From the NCBI RefSeq assembly GCF_927798175.1, contig NZ_CAKMMP010000001.1:744001-808000 (forward strand): 64,000 bases of DNA, written 5' to 3'. The stretch is from Paenibacillus sp. JJ-223 (GTDB lineage: Bacteria; Bacillota; Bacilli; Paenibacillales; Paenibacillaceae). The notes under the pieces are model-generated. The model searched no databases, was not told the DNA's origin, and worked only from the letters and a program-made list of their open reading frames with translations. Numbering within the stretch: the first letter of the stretch is position 1; each line of letters begins with the position of its first letter. The position numbers and the translations under genes are program-made. Below, piece after piece: positions 55,988-63,433 of this stretch.

Positions 55988-57166
55988 ATGAGAAAGATAT
56001 TATCTTTTATGGATTGGGGTATTTTTGCTCTTCGTTTATACCATTACATTTTGCTGTCATCACGGCTGTTTACAGAAAGTGACCTGTCAAACCGAACATG
56101 GTTAAATGTTATTTGGCTAATGACAGCACTTATCGTTCCAATGATATTCTGGTTTCCTCAACGGCGGACGAACAAGGTCTGGTTTTGTATCGCGGAGCTA
56201 ATGCTGGGTGGTTCTTATTATGTGAACTCGGTTATTCATCCGGAACTGACTTCCAAAGCAGACTACCTGCTGCCGAGTTTAACAATGGGTTACTTATTGA
56301 CCAAGAAGACATTCTGGGTCATTCCCGTTATTCTATTCATTCCTTTTATCTTCCAATCTTATTTAAAGGTACCTTGGGAACAAGCTATTAGTAGCGGGAC
56401 AGACAATGTATTATTCTGCTTCATCGGCATATGGGCCAGCTTCGTGGCCAAAGCGTATCACCAGAAAAATGAACTTGTGGTCGAAGTAAAGCAGCAAAAT
56501 AAACTGTTAACCCACTACGCTGCTGAAATTGAGAAAATGACTCTGCTTGAAGAACGCAATCGTATGTCCAAGGAACTTCATGATACCCTGGGGCATTCCT
56601 TTATCTCAATCATTATGAGTCTTGATGCTTCCATCGCCCTTATGGACCGTAAGCCTGCAGAGGTCAAGGAACGGTTAATTCGCTTAAGAGCACTGGCTGA
56701 ACAAAATCTGGACGAAATGAGAAGTATTGTTCATGAGATTGGAGAAGAAGAGGAAGAGTCTGATCTTGTACGGCAGGTTGAGGCCTATGTGGCCAATTTT
56801 CGGGAACATACAGGAATTCTCTTGACGTTAAATGTACTAGGAACGGAGAAGCACACGCATTTTGAAGTACGACAGGCAATTCTGCGAGTCATCCAGGAGT
56901 CCATTACGAACGCACTAAAACATGGAAAAGCGTCTCAACTGTATTTGGAGCTTCAATTTTCTGAATTCGTTCTGTACCTGGTTGTTCGAAATAATGGGAA
57001 ACCGATTGACAAATTGGAATATGGCTTCGGGTTGACTTCAATGAAACATCGCGTTGAGCGGTTGGGGGGCAACCTGTTCGTATCATCAGAGATGGGAGAT
57101 GAAACGATCACCGAAGTCAGATGCGAGATACCCCTAAAAGGAGTGGGGCTGCATGGGGAAAATTAA
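55988..57166 (+). CDS. Sensor histidine kinase (HisKA_3, DesK-like)
   Basis: 392 residues. About five membrane segments in the first 150 residues, a coiled linker, then the H-box MSKELHDTLGHSFISIIMS and HATPase motifs ITNALKHG, VRNNGKPID and YGFGLTSMKHR. It should autophosphorylate on the His and pass phosphate to the regulator encoded next; the ligand is unknown, and a membrane or cell-envelope cue is usual for this group. The last 14 bases overlap the regulator gene. TAGGATGAT lies just before the ATG. Confidence 0.92.
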   Translation: MRKILSFMDWGIFALRLYHYILLSSRLFTESDLSNRTWLNVIWLMTALIVPMIFWFPQRRTNKVWFCIAELMLGGSYYVNSVIHPELTSKADYLLPSLTMGYLLTKKTFWVIPVILFIPFIFQSYLKVPWEQAISSGTDNVLFCFIGIWASFVAKAYHQKNELVVEVKQQNKLLTHYAAEIEKMTLLEERNRMSKELHDTLGHSFISIIMSLDASIALMDRKPAEVKERLIRLRALAEQNLDEMRSIVHEIGEEEEESDLVRQVEAYVANFREHTGILLTLNVLGTEKHTHFEVRQAILRVIQESITNALKHGKASQLYLELQFSEFVLYLVVRNNGKPIDKLEYGFGLTSMKHRVERLGGNLFVSSEMGDETITEVRCEIPLKGVGLHGEN

Positions 57167-57797
57167 AGTATTACTTGCGGATGATCAGGAATTAATTTTG
57201 GAGAGCCTATATATCGTATTGTCCATGGAAGATGATATAGAAATCGTTGGATTAGCTAAAAATGGGGAAGAAGCAGTCCAAGGCTGTCATCAGTTTCAGC
57301 CCGATATGGTATTGATGGATATCAATATGCCAGTCATGAATGGCGTTGACGCAACAGCTCTGATCAAAGAGCGAATGCCTATCATCAAAGTGATGATGCT
57401 GACCTCCTATCAGGAAGTGGAGTATGTCATGGCGGCTTTAAGCCATGGAGCAGAAGGTTATCTTCTTAAGGCCATCCATCCCAGGGATCTGGCTGCAGGT
57501 ATACGGGTGGTTCATGCGGGCGGGACGTTAATCTCGCAGGAGATGGCGAGTAAAATGATCAAAAGTATGAATACGGGATCCGCTATTAAAAATAATGAAT
57601 ACGGGCTTAGTAACCGTGAAATTGAAATATTGCAAAAGCTGGCTTCTGGCATGCGCAATCGAGATATTGCAGAGGCTTTGTTTCTTAGCGAAGGAACGGT
57701 TAAGAATTACATTTCAACGATTTACTCAAAACTTAATGTTAAGGGAAGACAAGAGGCAGCCCGTAAAGCCAGAGACTCGGGAATCATGAAATACTAA
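57153..57797 (+). CDS. NarL/LuxR-type response regulator
   Basis: 214 residues. Receiver domain: VLLADDQELILES, phospho-Asp in MVLMDINMPVMNG, then MLTSYQ and GYLLKAIHP. Output: LSNREIEILQKLASGMRNRD, IAEALFLSEGTVKNYISTIY. It overlaps its kinase gene by 14 bases, so translation is coupled. The ATG follows GGAGTGGGG. A perfect terminator follows. The GTCAC/ATGAC repeats upstream of the next gene (CPBP protease) make that gene a likely target. Confidence 0.94.
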   Translation: MGKIKVLLADDQELILESLYIVLSMEDDIEIVGLAKNGEEAVQGCHQFQPDMVLMDINMPVMNGVDATALIKERMPIIKVMMLTSYQEVEYVMAALSHGAEGYLLKAIHPRDLAAGIRVVHAGGTLISQEMASKMIKSMNTGSAIKNNEYGLSNREIEILQKLASGMRNRDIAEALFLSEGTVKNYISTIYSKLNVKGRQEAARKARDSGIMKY

Positions 57798-57808
57798 GAC
57801 AACCTACC

Positions 57809-57845
57809 TAAGAAGCCGGCAACGTATATAGTTGCCGGCTTCTTA
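57809..57845. terminator. Perfect terminator hairpin
   Basis: TAAGAAGCCGGCAAC and GTTGCCGGCTTCTTA, 15-bp perfect arms with loop GTATATA. The weak T-run on the + strand is replaced by TTCTTA. Confidence 0.8.
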
Positions 57846-57852
57846 GGGGTAT

Positions 57853-57914
57853 AGTCACATGACTTTAATATGACAAAAGAGCACTGTCACTTTATGACTT
57901 TTTCACCCTATACT
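57853..57914 (+). promoter_or_regulatory. Activator-type promoter of the CPBP protease gene
   Basis: TATACT (57909-57914) has no good -35. Instead GTCACATGACTTT (from 57855) and GTCACTTTATGACTTTT (from 57887) form two related elements upstream, as expected for a NarL-type activator. Confidence 0.55.
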
Positions 57915-57953
57915 CATAACTATGATCAAGCCATAGAGGAGATGATTTAAGAC

Positions 57954-58832
57954 ATGAAGAAAAGATCTGCACAAAAAGAACATTCGCAGATGGATGAGAA
58001 ATTAAGCAAATGGAGATTATTTTGGTGCTTTCCAATAGTCTGGATGGTTGCGGGGGCTATCAGCATAATTCTTGTTGATGCATTCATCCGGCCGCTAGGG
58101 GAGCAAGTACCGGGCTTGCTTTCTCTTCTTTTGACACTAACGATGAGCTTTCTGGCCATCATAGTCTATATGCTCACCATGAAATATTTGGCCCGTCGAT
58201 CCATTCCTGAGTTATCAAAAAAGGGCGCAGGGTTTGAAGCTGTTATGGGAGCACTAACCGGGGTTATCTTTATTGCCTTATCCACGATTATTATTGTTTC
58301 ATTGGGAGGTTACTCCTTTCAATGGGCGAATAACGCAGATACGGTTACTAATCTAATCGCTTCTATTGAAGCCGCTTTAGGCGCAGCCATTGTCGAAGAA
58401 CTTATCTTTCGTGGACTAATGTTTCAAGCCATGAATAAATTGCTGGGAAATTGGGCCGCACTCGCTGTGACTTCTCTATTCTTTGGAATCGCCCATCTTG
58501 GGAATGCAGGAGCAACATTATGGAGTGCGTTCGCCATAACCTTAGAAGCCGGTGTCCTGCTTGGAGCCGCATTTATGTGGCGACGGAATCTGTGGTTTGC
58601 CATGGGACTGCACTTTTCTTGGAATGCACTTGAAGGTTTGCTTGGTATTCCTGTTTCTGGACACACTACAGCCGGTCTGTTAATTGTGAAAATGCAAGGT
58701 CCTTATCTTCTCACTGGAGGTGATTTTGGACTTGAGGGGTCTGTAGTTCCGGTTATCATCAGCCTGCTGATTGCCATTCCCATGCTGTATACCGCTAATC
58801 GAAATCGCAATCTGCCAACGAATTTTACATAA
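57954..58832 (+). CDS. CPBP family intramembrane metalloprotease
   Basis: 292 residues, about seven or eight hydrophobic helices. The family motifs are present: EELIFRGLMF (EExxxR), FFGIAHLGNAG (FxxxH) and HFSWNALEGL (HxxxN), so the glutamate/histidine active site is intact. Bacterial members (Abi/CAAX-like) cut membrane peptides, and some give self-immunity to bacteriocins. GAGGAGATGA lies 10 or so bases before the ATG. It follows the kinase/regulator pair and its promoter carries repeats fitting that regulator. Confidence 0.9.
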   Translation: MKKRSAQKEHSQMDEKLSKWRLFWCFPIVWMVAGAISIILVDAFIRPLGEQVPGLLSLLLTLTMSFLAIIVYMLTMKYLARRSIPELSKKGAGFEAVMGALTGVIFIALSTIIIVSLGGYSFQWANNADTVTNLIASIEAALGAAIVEELIFRGLMFQAMNKLLGNWAALAVTSLFFGIAHLGNAGATLWSAFAITLEAGVLLGAAFMWRRNLWFAMGLHFSWNALEGLLGIPVSGHTTAGLLIVKMQGPYLLTGGDFGLEGSVVPVIISLLIAIPMLYTANRNRNLPTNFT

Positions 58833-59030
58833 AGCGAGGTAGTAGATAGTATGTTCCTGAACACTATGATACCCTTGTTGTTTCAGACCGGATTCCAACC
58901 CGCCGTATATAAAAAATACTCTGCAATTGCGAGAGGATGTCTTTCTTGGTAGGATGGTCCAGGTTCAGGAACAAAGTGCCACCCAATAAGTTGCCAGCTG
59001 CCGGCTGCGACTTTAGGTGATAATGAAGAT

Positions 59031-59123
59031 GTATTAAACTAACGGAAAACGTTAGCCCAGTAAAACCCTTGAGGCAGTCGACCATAGTGATCGGCTGCTT
59101 CGTATTGATTTATTGGTCTGCAG
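59031..59123 (+). repeat. Intergenic repeat B7 (full)
   Basis: GTATTAAACTAACGGAAAAC, GTTAGCCC, then the hairpin GCAGTCGACC-atag-TGATCGGCTGC and TTCGTATTG. Here CTAACG and CGTTAG also pair. Confidence 0.75.
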
Positions 59124-59154
59124 GAGTGAAAAGAGGAAGTAAACGTTAATGTTG

Positions 59155-59189
59155 TTAAGGTACAAGAACGTTTTCCCATTGAAGTCGCT
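59155..59189 (+). repeat. Intergenic repeat A9 (left half)
   Basis: GTTAAGGTACAAGAACGTTT then TCCCATTGAAGTCGCT; the terminator half is replaced by unrelated sequence. Confidence 0.65.
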
Positions 59190-59210
59190 AGCCTCTTTTG
59201 AACTAAAAAT

Positions 59211-59242
59211 GGCCGGTTTCCTGGATGCTAAGGATACCGGCC
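59211..59242 (-). terminator. Terminator of the sigma/anti-sigma operon
   Basis: GGCCGGTTTCC and GGATACCGGCC pair with one mismatch; in the minus direction ATTTTT follows. Confidence 0.75.
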
Positions 59243-59302
59243 TCGTATTACTTTTTACCAATCTCGATATTTACGCGTACATCCTCTTAGTTGAATGGAT
59301 AA

Positions 59303-60352
59303 TTACTTTGAAGGAGTTTCAGTTTTGTGCTCAATAACTTGTAATACTTTTAGTTCAACAGCTTTTAACATTTGTTCATTTGAACGATTGCTTTTTGGAA
59401 CATCGCCATTTTTTTCACCTTGAATCTGTCCGTCAGCCTGCGTTTTTGCAATGACGTCAATCACTTGTTGTTTTGATACATTTCTAGATGCTGCAATCTC
59501 CACAACAGATTTACCCTTTTCTAATTCTTGTTTTAATTCTGCTGGGCTGATTTTAAGTAAAGCAAACAGTTTTTCATCATTTAGATAGGCATCGGCAAAA
59601 TAATCTGGTTTACCATTTGTAGAGAAGAAACCTTCTACCTTGTTTGAAGGTATAGTCTCAACTCCGATCAGAGAAACACTGATGGAATTGCCCTGAACAA
59701 ATGCCTGGTAGAACGGTGTTGTTGATCCCTTAGTGCTGTAATTCAATATAAACGTTTTTTGATTCGAGTTCTCCATTTGCTCCATAGAAAACTCGTACTT
59801 TTCGATGTTACCATACAATTTATCAATGAGAAAATCTACCTTCGACCTGATTTCCTGATCGGTTAAAGCGGTGAGCGGCTTCTCCTTAGGCTCCCAATTC
59901 TCTTGAATCACGTGTTCAATCGCACCGGTAATACCGTTTATATGAAGTGTAATCTTTTTGCCGGTCCCTCCCTTCTCCTGTAGGATGATGCTTGTTTGAA
60001 CACCTTGAACGTTGCTTGCATCGATGATCTCAAACGCTTTTGTTTCGGGAAATGCGCTGTACAGCTTCTCAAGTGCTGCTTTGCCAATCTCATCCGCTTT
60101 GACTTGCTCAGCAGTCAATGATGATCTGGTAAACATATCAATCAAGGTAGGTGCCGCAAATGCTGCACTTGGAATCAAAATAGCAACAGCAACAATTCCA
60201 CCAATCAATCGTTTTTTCATGGGTCTTCCGCTCCTTTTTTGTTGCAAATATTGAGAATAGGATTGTTCTATTCGATTGGAAATGGCCGGTGGGCACTCCA
60301 CCGTTTCGGCTTCTTTGTGCAGATGTTCACGGATTTTGCGTTCAATAGTCAT
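59303..60352 (-). CDS. Anti-sigma-factor-like membrane protein
   Basis: 349 residues from ATG 60352, which overlaps the sigma gene by 11 bases; the longer frame upstream only runs back through sigma coding sequence. A cytoplasmic part of about 45 residues (MTIERKIREHLHKEAETVEC) is followed by one membrane helix (RLIGGIVAVAILIPSAAFAA) and a large external domain with a PepSY-like look (KKITLHINGITGAIEHVIQE). Near the C-terminus is ISPAELKQELEKGKSVVEIA, a helical motif seen in other secreted Firmicute proteins. No zinc-binding motif. The overlap with the ECF sigma gene makes an anti-sigma role likely. Confidence 0.75.
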   Translation of the reverse strand: MTIERKIREHLHKEAETVECPPAISNRIEQSYSQYLQQKRSGRPMKKRLIGGIVAVAILIPSAAFAAPTLIDMFTRSSLTAEQVKADEIGKAALEKLYSAFPETKAFEIIDASNVQGVQTSIILQEKGGTGKKITLHINGITGAIEHVIQENWEPKEKPLTALTDQEIRSKVDFLIDKLYGNIEKYEFSMEQMENSNQKTFILNYSTKGSTTPFYQAFVQGNSISVSLIGVETIPSNKVEGFFSTNGKPDYFADAYLNDEKLFALLKISPAELKQELEKGKSVVEIAASRNVSKQQVIDVIAKTQADGQIQGEKNGDVPKSNRSNEQMLKAVELKVLQVIEHKTETPSK

Positions 60353-60914
60353 TGATCTTTTCCATCCTTTCTGGGGGGAGATTCCATATGTTTTTTCGAA
60401 GCGCCTGCAGGCCAGCATGATATCTCGACTTGACTGTACCCAATGGAATATCGAGCAAAGTCGCGGTTTCCTCGAGCGTATAGTCATGAAAAAAGCGGAG
60501 GATAATCACCGTTCGCTGTTTGTCGGTCAGTTTCTTAATGGCCTGCGATATCATGTCGTTCGTCCCATCCATCAACACCGCGGGTTGATCCCAATGAGGC
60601 TCTTCCCGAGAGAAGGAACGGATCCGTTCAAAAATTCGGAATCTCCGCCAGCTCTTGACCCGAAGTCTCTGCACTTGACGGATCACCAAGCCGTGCAACC
60701 AGAAGTGGAAAGGTCTACTCGTATCGTAGTTGGCAAGTGAGGTCCACATTTGCATATAAATCTCATTCATGACATCTTCCCGATCCTGCTGATGATCCAC
60801 CAGAAAGGTGACGGTCCGATAGACGTCCTGATAAGTGGCATCATATATCGTATGAAACGCCTGTTGATCACCATCTTTCATCCTTTTGAGTAATTGATAC
60901 ATATCACTTTCCAT
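60342..60914 (-). CDS. ECF-type RNA polymerase sigma factor
   Basis: 190 residues. Region 2 is FHTIYDATYQDVYRTVTFLV, DREDVMNEIYMQMWTSLANY; region 4 is LTDKQRTVIILRFFHDYTLE, ETATLLDIPLGTVKSRYHAG. No other sigma regions are present, so it is an ECF factor. AGGAGG lies before ATG 60914. The stop overlaps the anti-sigma start by 11 bases. Upstream, GAACCTTTTT on the minus strand resembles an ECF -35 element, so autoregulation is likely. The stress signal is not evident. Confidence 0.93.
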   Translation of the reverse strand: MESDMYQLLKRMKDGDQQAFHTIYDATYQDVYRTVTFLVDHQQDREDVMNEIYMQMWTSLANYDTSRPFHFWLHGLVIRQVQRLRVKSWRRFRIFERIRSFSREEPHWDQPAVLMDGTNDMISQAIKKLTDKQRTVIILRFFHDYTLEETATLLDIPLGTVKSRYHAGLQALRKNIWNLPPERMEKINDY

Positions 60915-60944
60915 TCAGAGGGCCCTCCTGTAAGCAGCTTACAC

Positions 60945-60978
60945 CCTATATTGTCTCTCTATCGGAAAAAGGTTCGGT
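60945..60978 (-). promoter_or_regulatory. Possible ECF promoter of the sigma gene
   Basis: GAACC (60975-60971 on the minus strand) followed by TTTTT is a typical ECF -35; the -10 is unclear, GAGACAAT being the nearest candidate. Confidence 0.35.
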
Positions 60979-61063
60979 TTTCTTTTTGTTTTTTTGTAAG
61001 CTCATCAGTAATTAGTGTGAGGTTTATGGCTTGAATAAACAAGCCGTAAGGTATGGAAGAAAA

Positions 61064-61101
61064 GAAAATAAGCCTCTAACCCATGAGAGAAGCTTATTTT
61101 C
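61064..61101. terminator. Hairpin terminator
   Basis: GAAAATAAGC and GCTTATTTTC form a 10-bp stem extended by TCT with GAGA; symmetric, able to work in both directions. Confidence 0.7.
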
Positions 61102-61142
61102 ATTATTATTCATGTCTTCGGATTCAGGCTGAACATGAATGA

Positions 61143-61337
61143 TGCGTAATAATCAGTCTCGAACGAAAGGGCCAGTATGAACTTATCATAAAATACTTCG
61201 AGCTAGGAGAGGATGGCCGACACACGCCAGATAACTTGAAGGATTTGTTGAAGCTTTTCCTTAGACTTCGCGAAATCATTGTGGTTGTCGTTATGCATAG
61301 GAGCTGGGATTTAAAAGGAGGATACTCATTGAGCTAA
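61143..61337 (+). pseudogene. Possible coding remnant joined to repeat B8
   Basis: An open frame of about 64 codons reads SLERKGQYELIIKYFELGED, PDNLKDLLKLFLRLREIIVV and stops inside the repeat core GAGCTAACGGG. Protein-like composition, no start with binding site, no recognised family. The rest of 60915-61497 holds only the hairpin and repeat. Confidence 0.3.
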
Positions 61338-61414
61338 CGGGAAACTGTAGCTTAATAAAGTCAAGAAAGCATCCGATCCAAGTGATCGGCTGCTTTGGTT
61401 TAACAAACGGGCAG
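61328..61414 (+). repeat. Intergenic repeat B8 (full)
   Basis: TTGAGCTAACGGGAAACTGT, AGCTTAATAAAG, hairpin GCATCCGATCC-aag-TGATCGGCTGC, then TTTAACAAACGGGCAGG, which repeats the ACGGGCAGG core. Confidence 0.75.
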
Positions 61415-61497
61415 GTTAGTTTAGTCATAACCGTACTTTCCAAAAAAAGTGTGTGGTAAACTATTCGAAACAAGATACTTTTGGGGGTGAAAAAACT

Positions 61498-62433
61498 GTG
61501 AGAGACTCTGTAGTTACACAAGCAGAACGAATTGTAAGCGATGTACTTCTTGAAAAAGTAAAAACATCATACCAGGTCATAGGGAAAGGCTTCGTAAATC
61601 AGGTTTTCGTAGTCGAAACAGAGAGTCGTAAAGTCGTTGTTCGCATGAACGACTCAGGTACATATCCAAGCTATGTGAAAGAAAAATGGTGTATTGAACA
61701 AGCTGCCGCAATTGGCATTCCCGGACCTGAGGTGTTGTCTATTGGCATAATTGATAGAACTGCATATATGATTCAAGCTTTCGTTGATGGAGACAACGGG
61801 GTAGATAGTACGGTTTTTAAGTCCGATATTTGGAGGCAGCTTGGCAAATATGCCAAACTTATTCATTCGATCCCAGTGAAGGGATATGGGGAAAATCTGA
61901 TAGATCCAGTCCATGGTGAGTTTCATTCACCCTCGCATGCAGGGTCGGACGGCAGTTGGCTAGGATATGTGCAATATAATATCAATAGTTTGACGGAGTA
62001 TGATCAATTGATTGAGCTTGGAGTAATCAATCCAATGAAATCGCAGAGAGTGCGAAAACTGTTTGAGAATTTGAAAAAAGAAACGTTCCGCTTCGGTTTA
62101 ATTCATGGAGATATTTCATTGAAGAATACGATCGTCAATCAGACGGGACAAGTAATATTATTGGATTGGGGTAATGCAGAAGTAAGAACGGTGCCGCATG
62201 GAGAAATTATTTGGCTGATGCGGTGCCATATCCTAGACGGAAATCCGAATATAGAAGAATTCAAAGCATTTCTAGACGGGTACGGAATAAGTGAAGAAAA
62301 CCTGACTGATATGAGACATTTGCTGCTATTAAGCGCGTTTGATAACCTCAGATGGGCCATTGATCGAAATCCGGACCTGATCGAATCCTATGCTGCGTTC
62401 GCTAAAAAAGTTGTTGATATGATTATGGACTAG
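61498..62433 (+). CDS. Aminoglycoside phosphotransferase-like kinase
   Basis: About 311 residues of the APH/choline-kinase fold. N-lobe: GKGFVNQVFVVET and the Lys/Arg strand KVVVRMND. Catalytic loop: LIHGDISLKNTIVN (HGD, Asn) and the metal Asp in VILLDWGNAEV. Small-molecule phosphorylation is expected; antibiotic, homoserine or sugar substrates cannot be told apart. The start is GTG 61498 behind GGGGGTG; a GTG 45 bases upstream keeps the frame but lacks a site. Single gene flanked by repeats B8 and B9. Confidence 0.85.
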   Translation: MRDSVVTQAERIVSDVLLEKVKTSYQVIGKGFVNQVFVVETESRKVVVRMNDSGTYPSYVKEKWCIEQAAAIGIPGPEVLSIGIIDRTAYMIQAFVDGDNGVDSTVFKSDIWRQLGKYAKLIHSIPVKGYGENLIDPVHGEFHSPSHAGSDGSWLGYVQYNINSLTEYDQLIELGVINPMKSQRVRKLFENLKKETFRFGLIHGDISLKNTIVNQTGQVILLDWGNAEVRTVPHGEIIWLMRCHILDGNPNIEEFKAFLDGYGISEENLTDMRHLLLLSAFDNLRWAIDRNPDLIESYAAFAKKVVDMIMD

Positions 62434-62482
62434 CGGAGATTGAGCAATGTTTTTGTATCTCAGTTAAACAAGATGAAGAAAA

Positions 62483-62559
62483 TGATTGAACTAACGGGGA
62501 ACAATAGCTCAAGTTCAAACGACGGCAGACGGTCTCAGAACGATCGGTTGCCGTCGTGA
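62483..62559 (+). repeat. Intergenic repeat B9 (full)
   Basis: ATTGAACTAACGGGGAACAA, TAGCTCAAG, then the GC hairpin CGACGGCAG...GATCGGTTGCCGTCG. The hairpin stem differs in sequence from other copies yet stays paired, so structure seems to be kept. Confidence 0.75.
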
Positions 62560-62609
62560 AATAATATGAGTACAATTAAAGCGAAAATTATCAGTAAGGG
62601 ATGGTCGAA

Positions 62610-63107
62610 ATGGTTAATACATCAACTACCGAACTAAAGATGACACGTTATTTTCATGTTAATGCAGATAAATTGTTTGATGCATGGTTGAACTCAGAAA
62701 TGATTAAAAAATGGCTTTTTACTTTGGAAACAACAAATAAAGTGACAAAGAACGAACCTCACGTCGGTGGGACATGGGAAATTGTTGATCATCGCGGTGG
62801 TAAAGATTACAGAGCGATTGGTGAGTACCTAGAAATTGATCCACCAACTAAATTAGTTTTCACATTTAGGATGCCTCAGTTTAATGACTTAGAGGATAGA
62901 ATTACTGTAGAGATTAAACCCCATGAAAAGGGTTGCGAGATGACCTTTACACAGGTGATTATCGTTGCTCATGAAGAAGGTTGGACTTCAGAAGATATCA
63001 AAAAAGCTCTTACAGAATACCATGATGGTTCTGAACAAGGATGGGATTTAATGTTTGAGGGGTTAAAACAATTAGTTGAAACAGGTAAATTAAATGATCC
63101 ATCTTAA
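62610..63107 (+). CDS. SRPBCC (AHSA1-like) domain protein
   Basis: 165 residues forming one START/SRPBCC domain: YFHVNADKLFDAWLNSEMIK, VGGTWEIVDHRGGKDYRAIG, EYLEIDPPTKLVFTFRMPQF and the C-terminal helix GWDLMFEGLKQLVE. Such proteins bind hydrophobic ligands or act as Aha1-like partners; no catalytic residues are evident. The start is ATG 62610, nine bases after AAGGG; an ATG at 62601 directly abuts that site. Single gene between repeats B9 and B10. Confidence 0.85.
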   Translation: MVNTSTTELKMTRYFHVNADKLFDAWLNSEMIKKWLFTLETTNKVTKNEPHVGGTWEIVDHRGGKDYRAIGEYLEIDPPTKLVFTFRMPQFNDLEDRITVEIKPHEKGCEMTFTQVIIVAHEEGWTSEDIKKALTEYHDGSEQGWDLMFEGLKQLVETGKLNDPS

Positions 63108-63206
63108 ACTGTTAGCATGAGAGGGCTATAGTTTAATGATGACCAGAAGGCAGTTGGCTACAAAAATCGGCTGCCTTCGTTGCGCTAGCTGGCAGGATTG
63201 TTTAAG
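63103..63206 (+). repeat. Intergenic repeat B10 (full)
   Basis: ACTGTTAGCATGAGAGGGCT, ATAGTTTAATGATGACCAG, hairpin AAGGCAGTTG...CGGCTGCCTT, CGTTGCGCTAGCTGGCAGG. Closely matches B3 in the second half. Confidence 0.75.
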
Positions 63207-63216
63207 AAGGCTACCG

Positions 63217-63313
63217 CATTGGACAATAACATGTTCCTATTGCCGATTAGACGTGTATCTAATCGGCATCTTGCCCTTTAATTCATTAAACTAACGGACA
63301 GGATAGTTTAATG
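63217..63313 (+). repeat. Composite intergenic repeat A10-D-B11
   Basis: CATTGGACAATAACATGTTC (A-like), then D as a perfect hairpin GCCGATTAGA-cgtgta-TCTAATCGGC, then B11 with ATTAAACTA and TAGTTTAAT as perfect inverted repeats around ACGGACAGGA. Confidence 0.75.
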
Positions 63314-63371
63314 ATTGGGTTTATAAGGCTGTACTAGATAGTACAATGTATAGTGTACTGTTGAGCTATGA

Positions 63372-63415
63372 GACCATAACAAAACCACCTTTTCGCAGGT
63401 GGTTTTGTTATGGTC
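63372..63415. terminator. Strong terminator hairpin
   Basis: 19-bp perfect arms (63372-63390 and 63397-63415) with loop TTTCGC, 18 bases beyond the minus-strand gene stop. Confidence 0.85.
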
Positions 63416-63433
63416 AAATCATAGTATCAAAAT

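Noticed and set aside
58864..59085. 73-codon minus-strand frame before repeat B7
   Set aside because: The last 45 codons look mildly protein-like (LDHPTKKDILSQLQS), but the first part is repeat B sequence and there is no start signal or recognised family.
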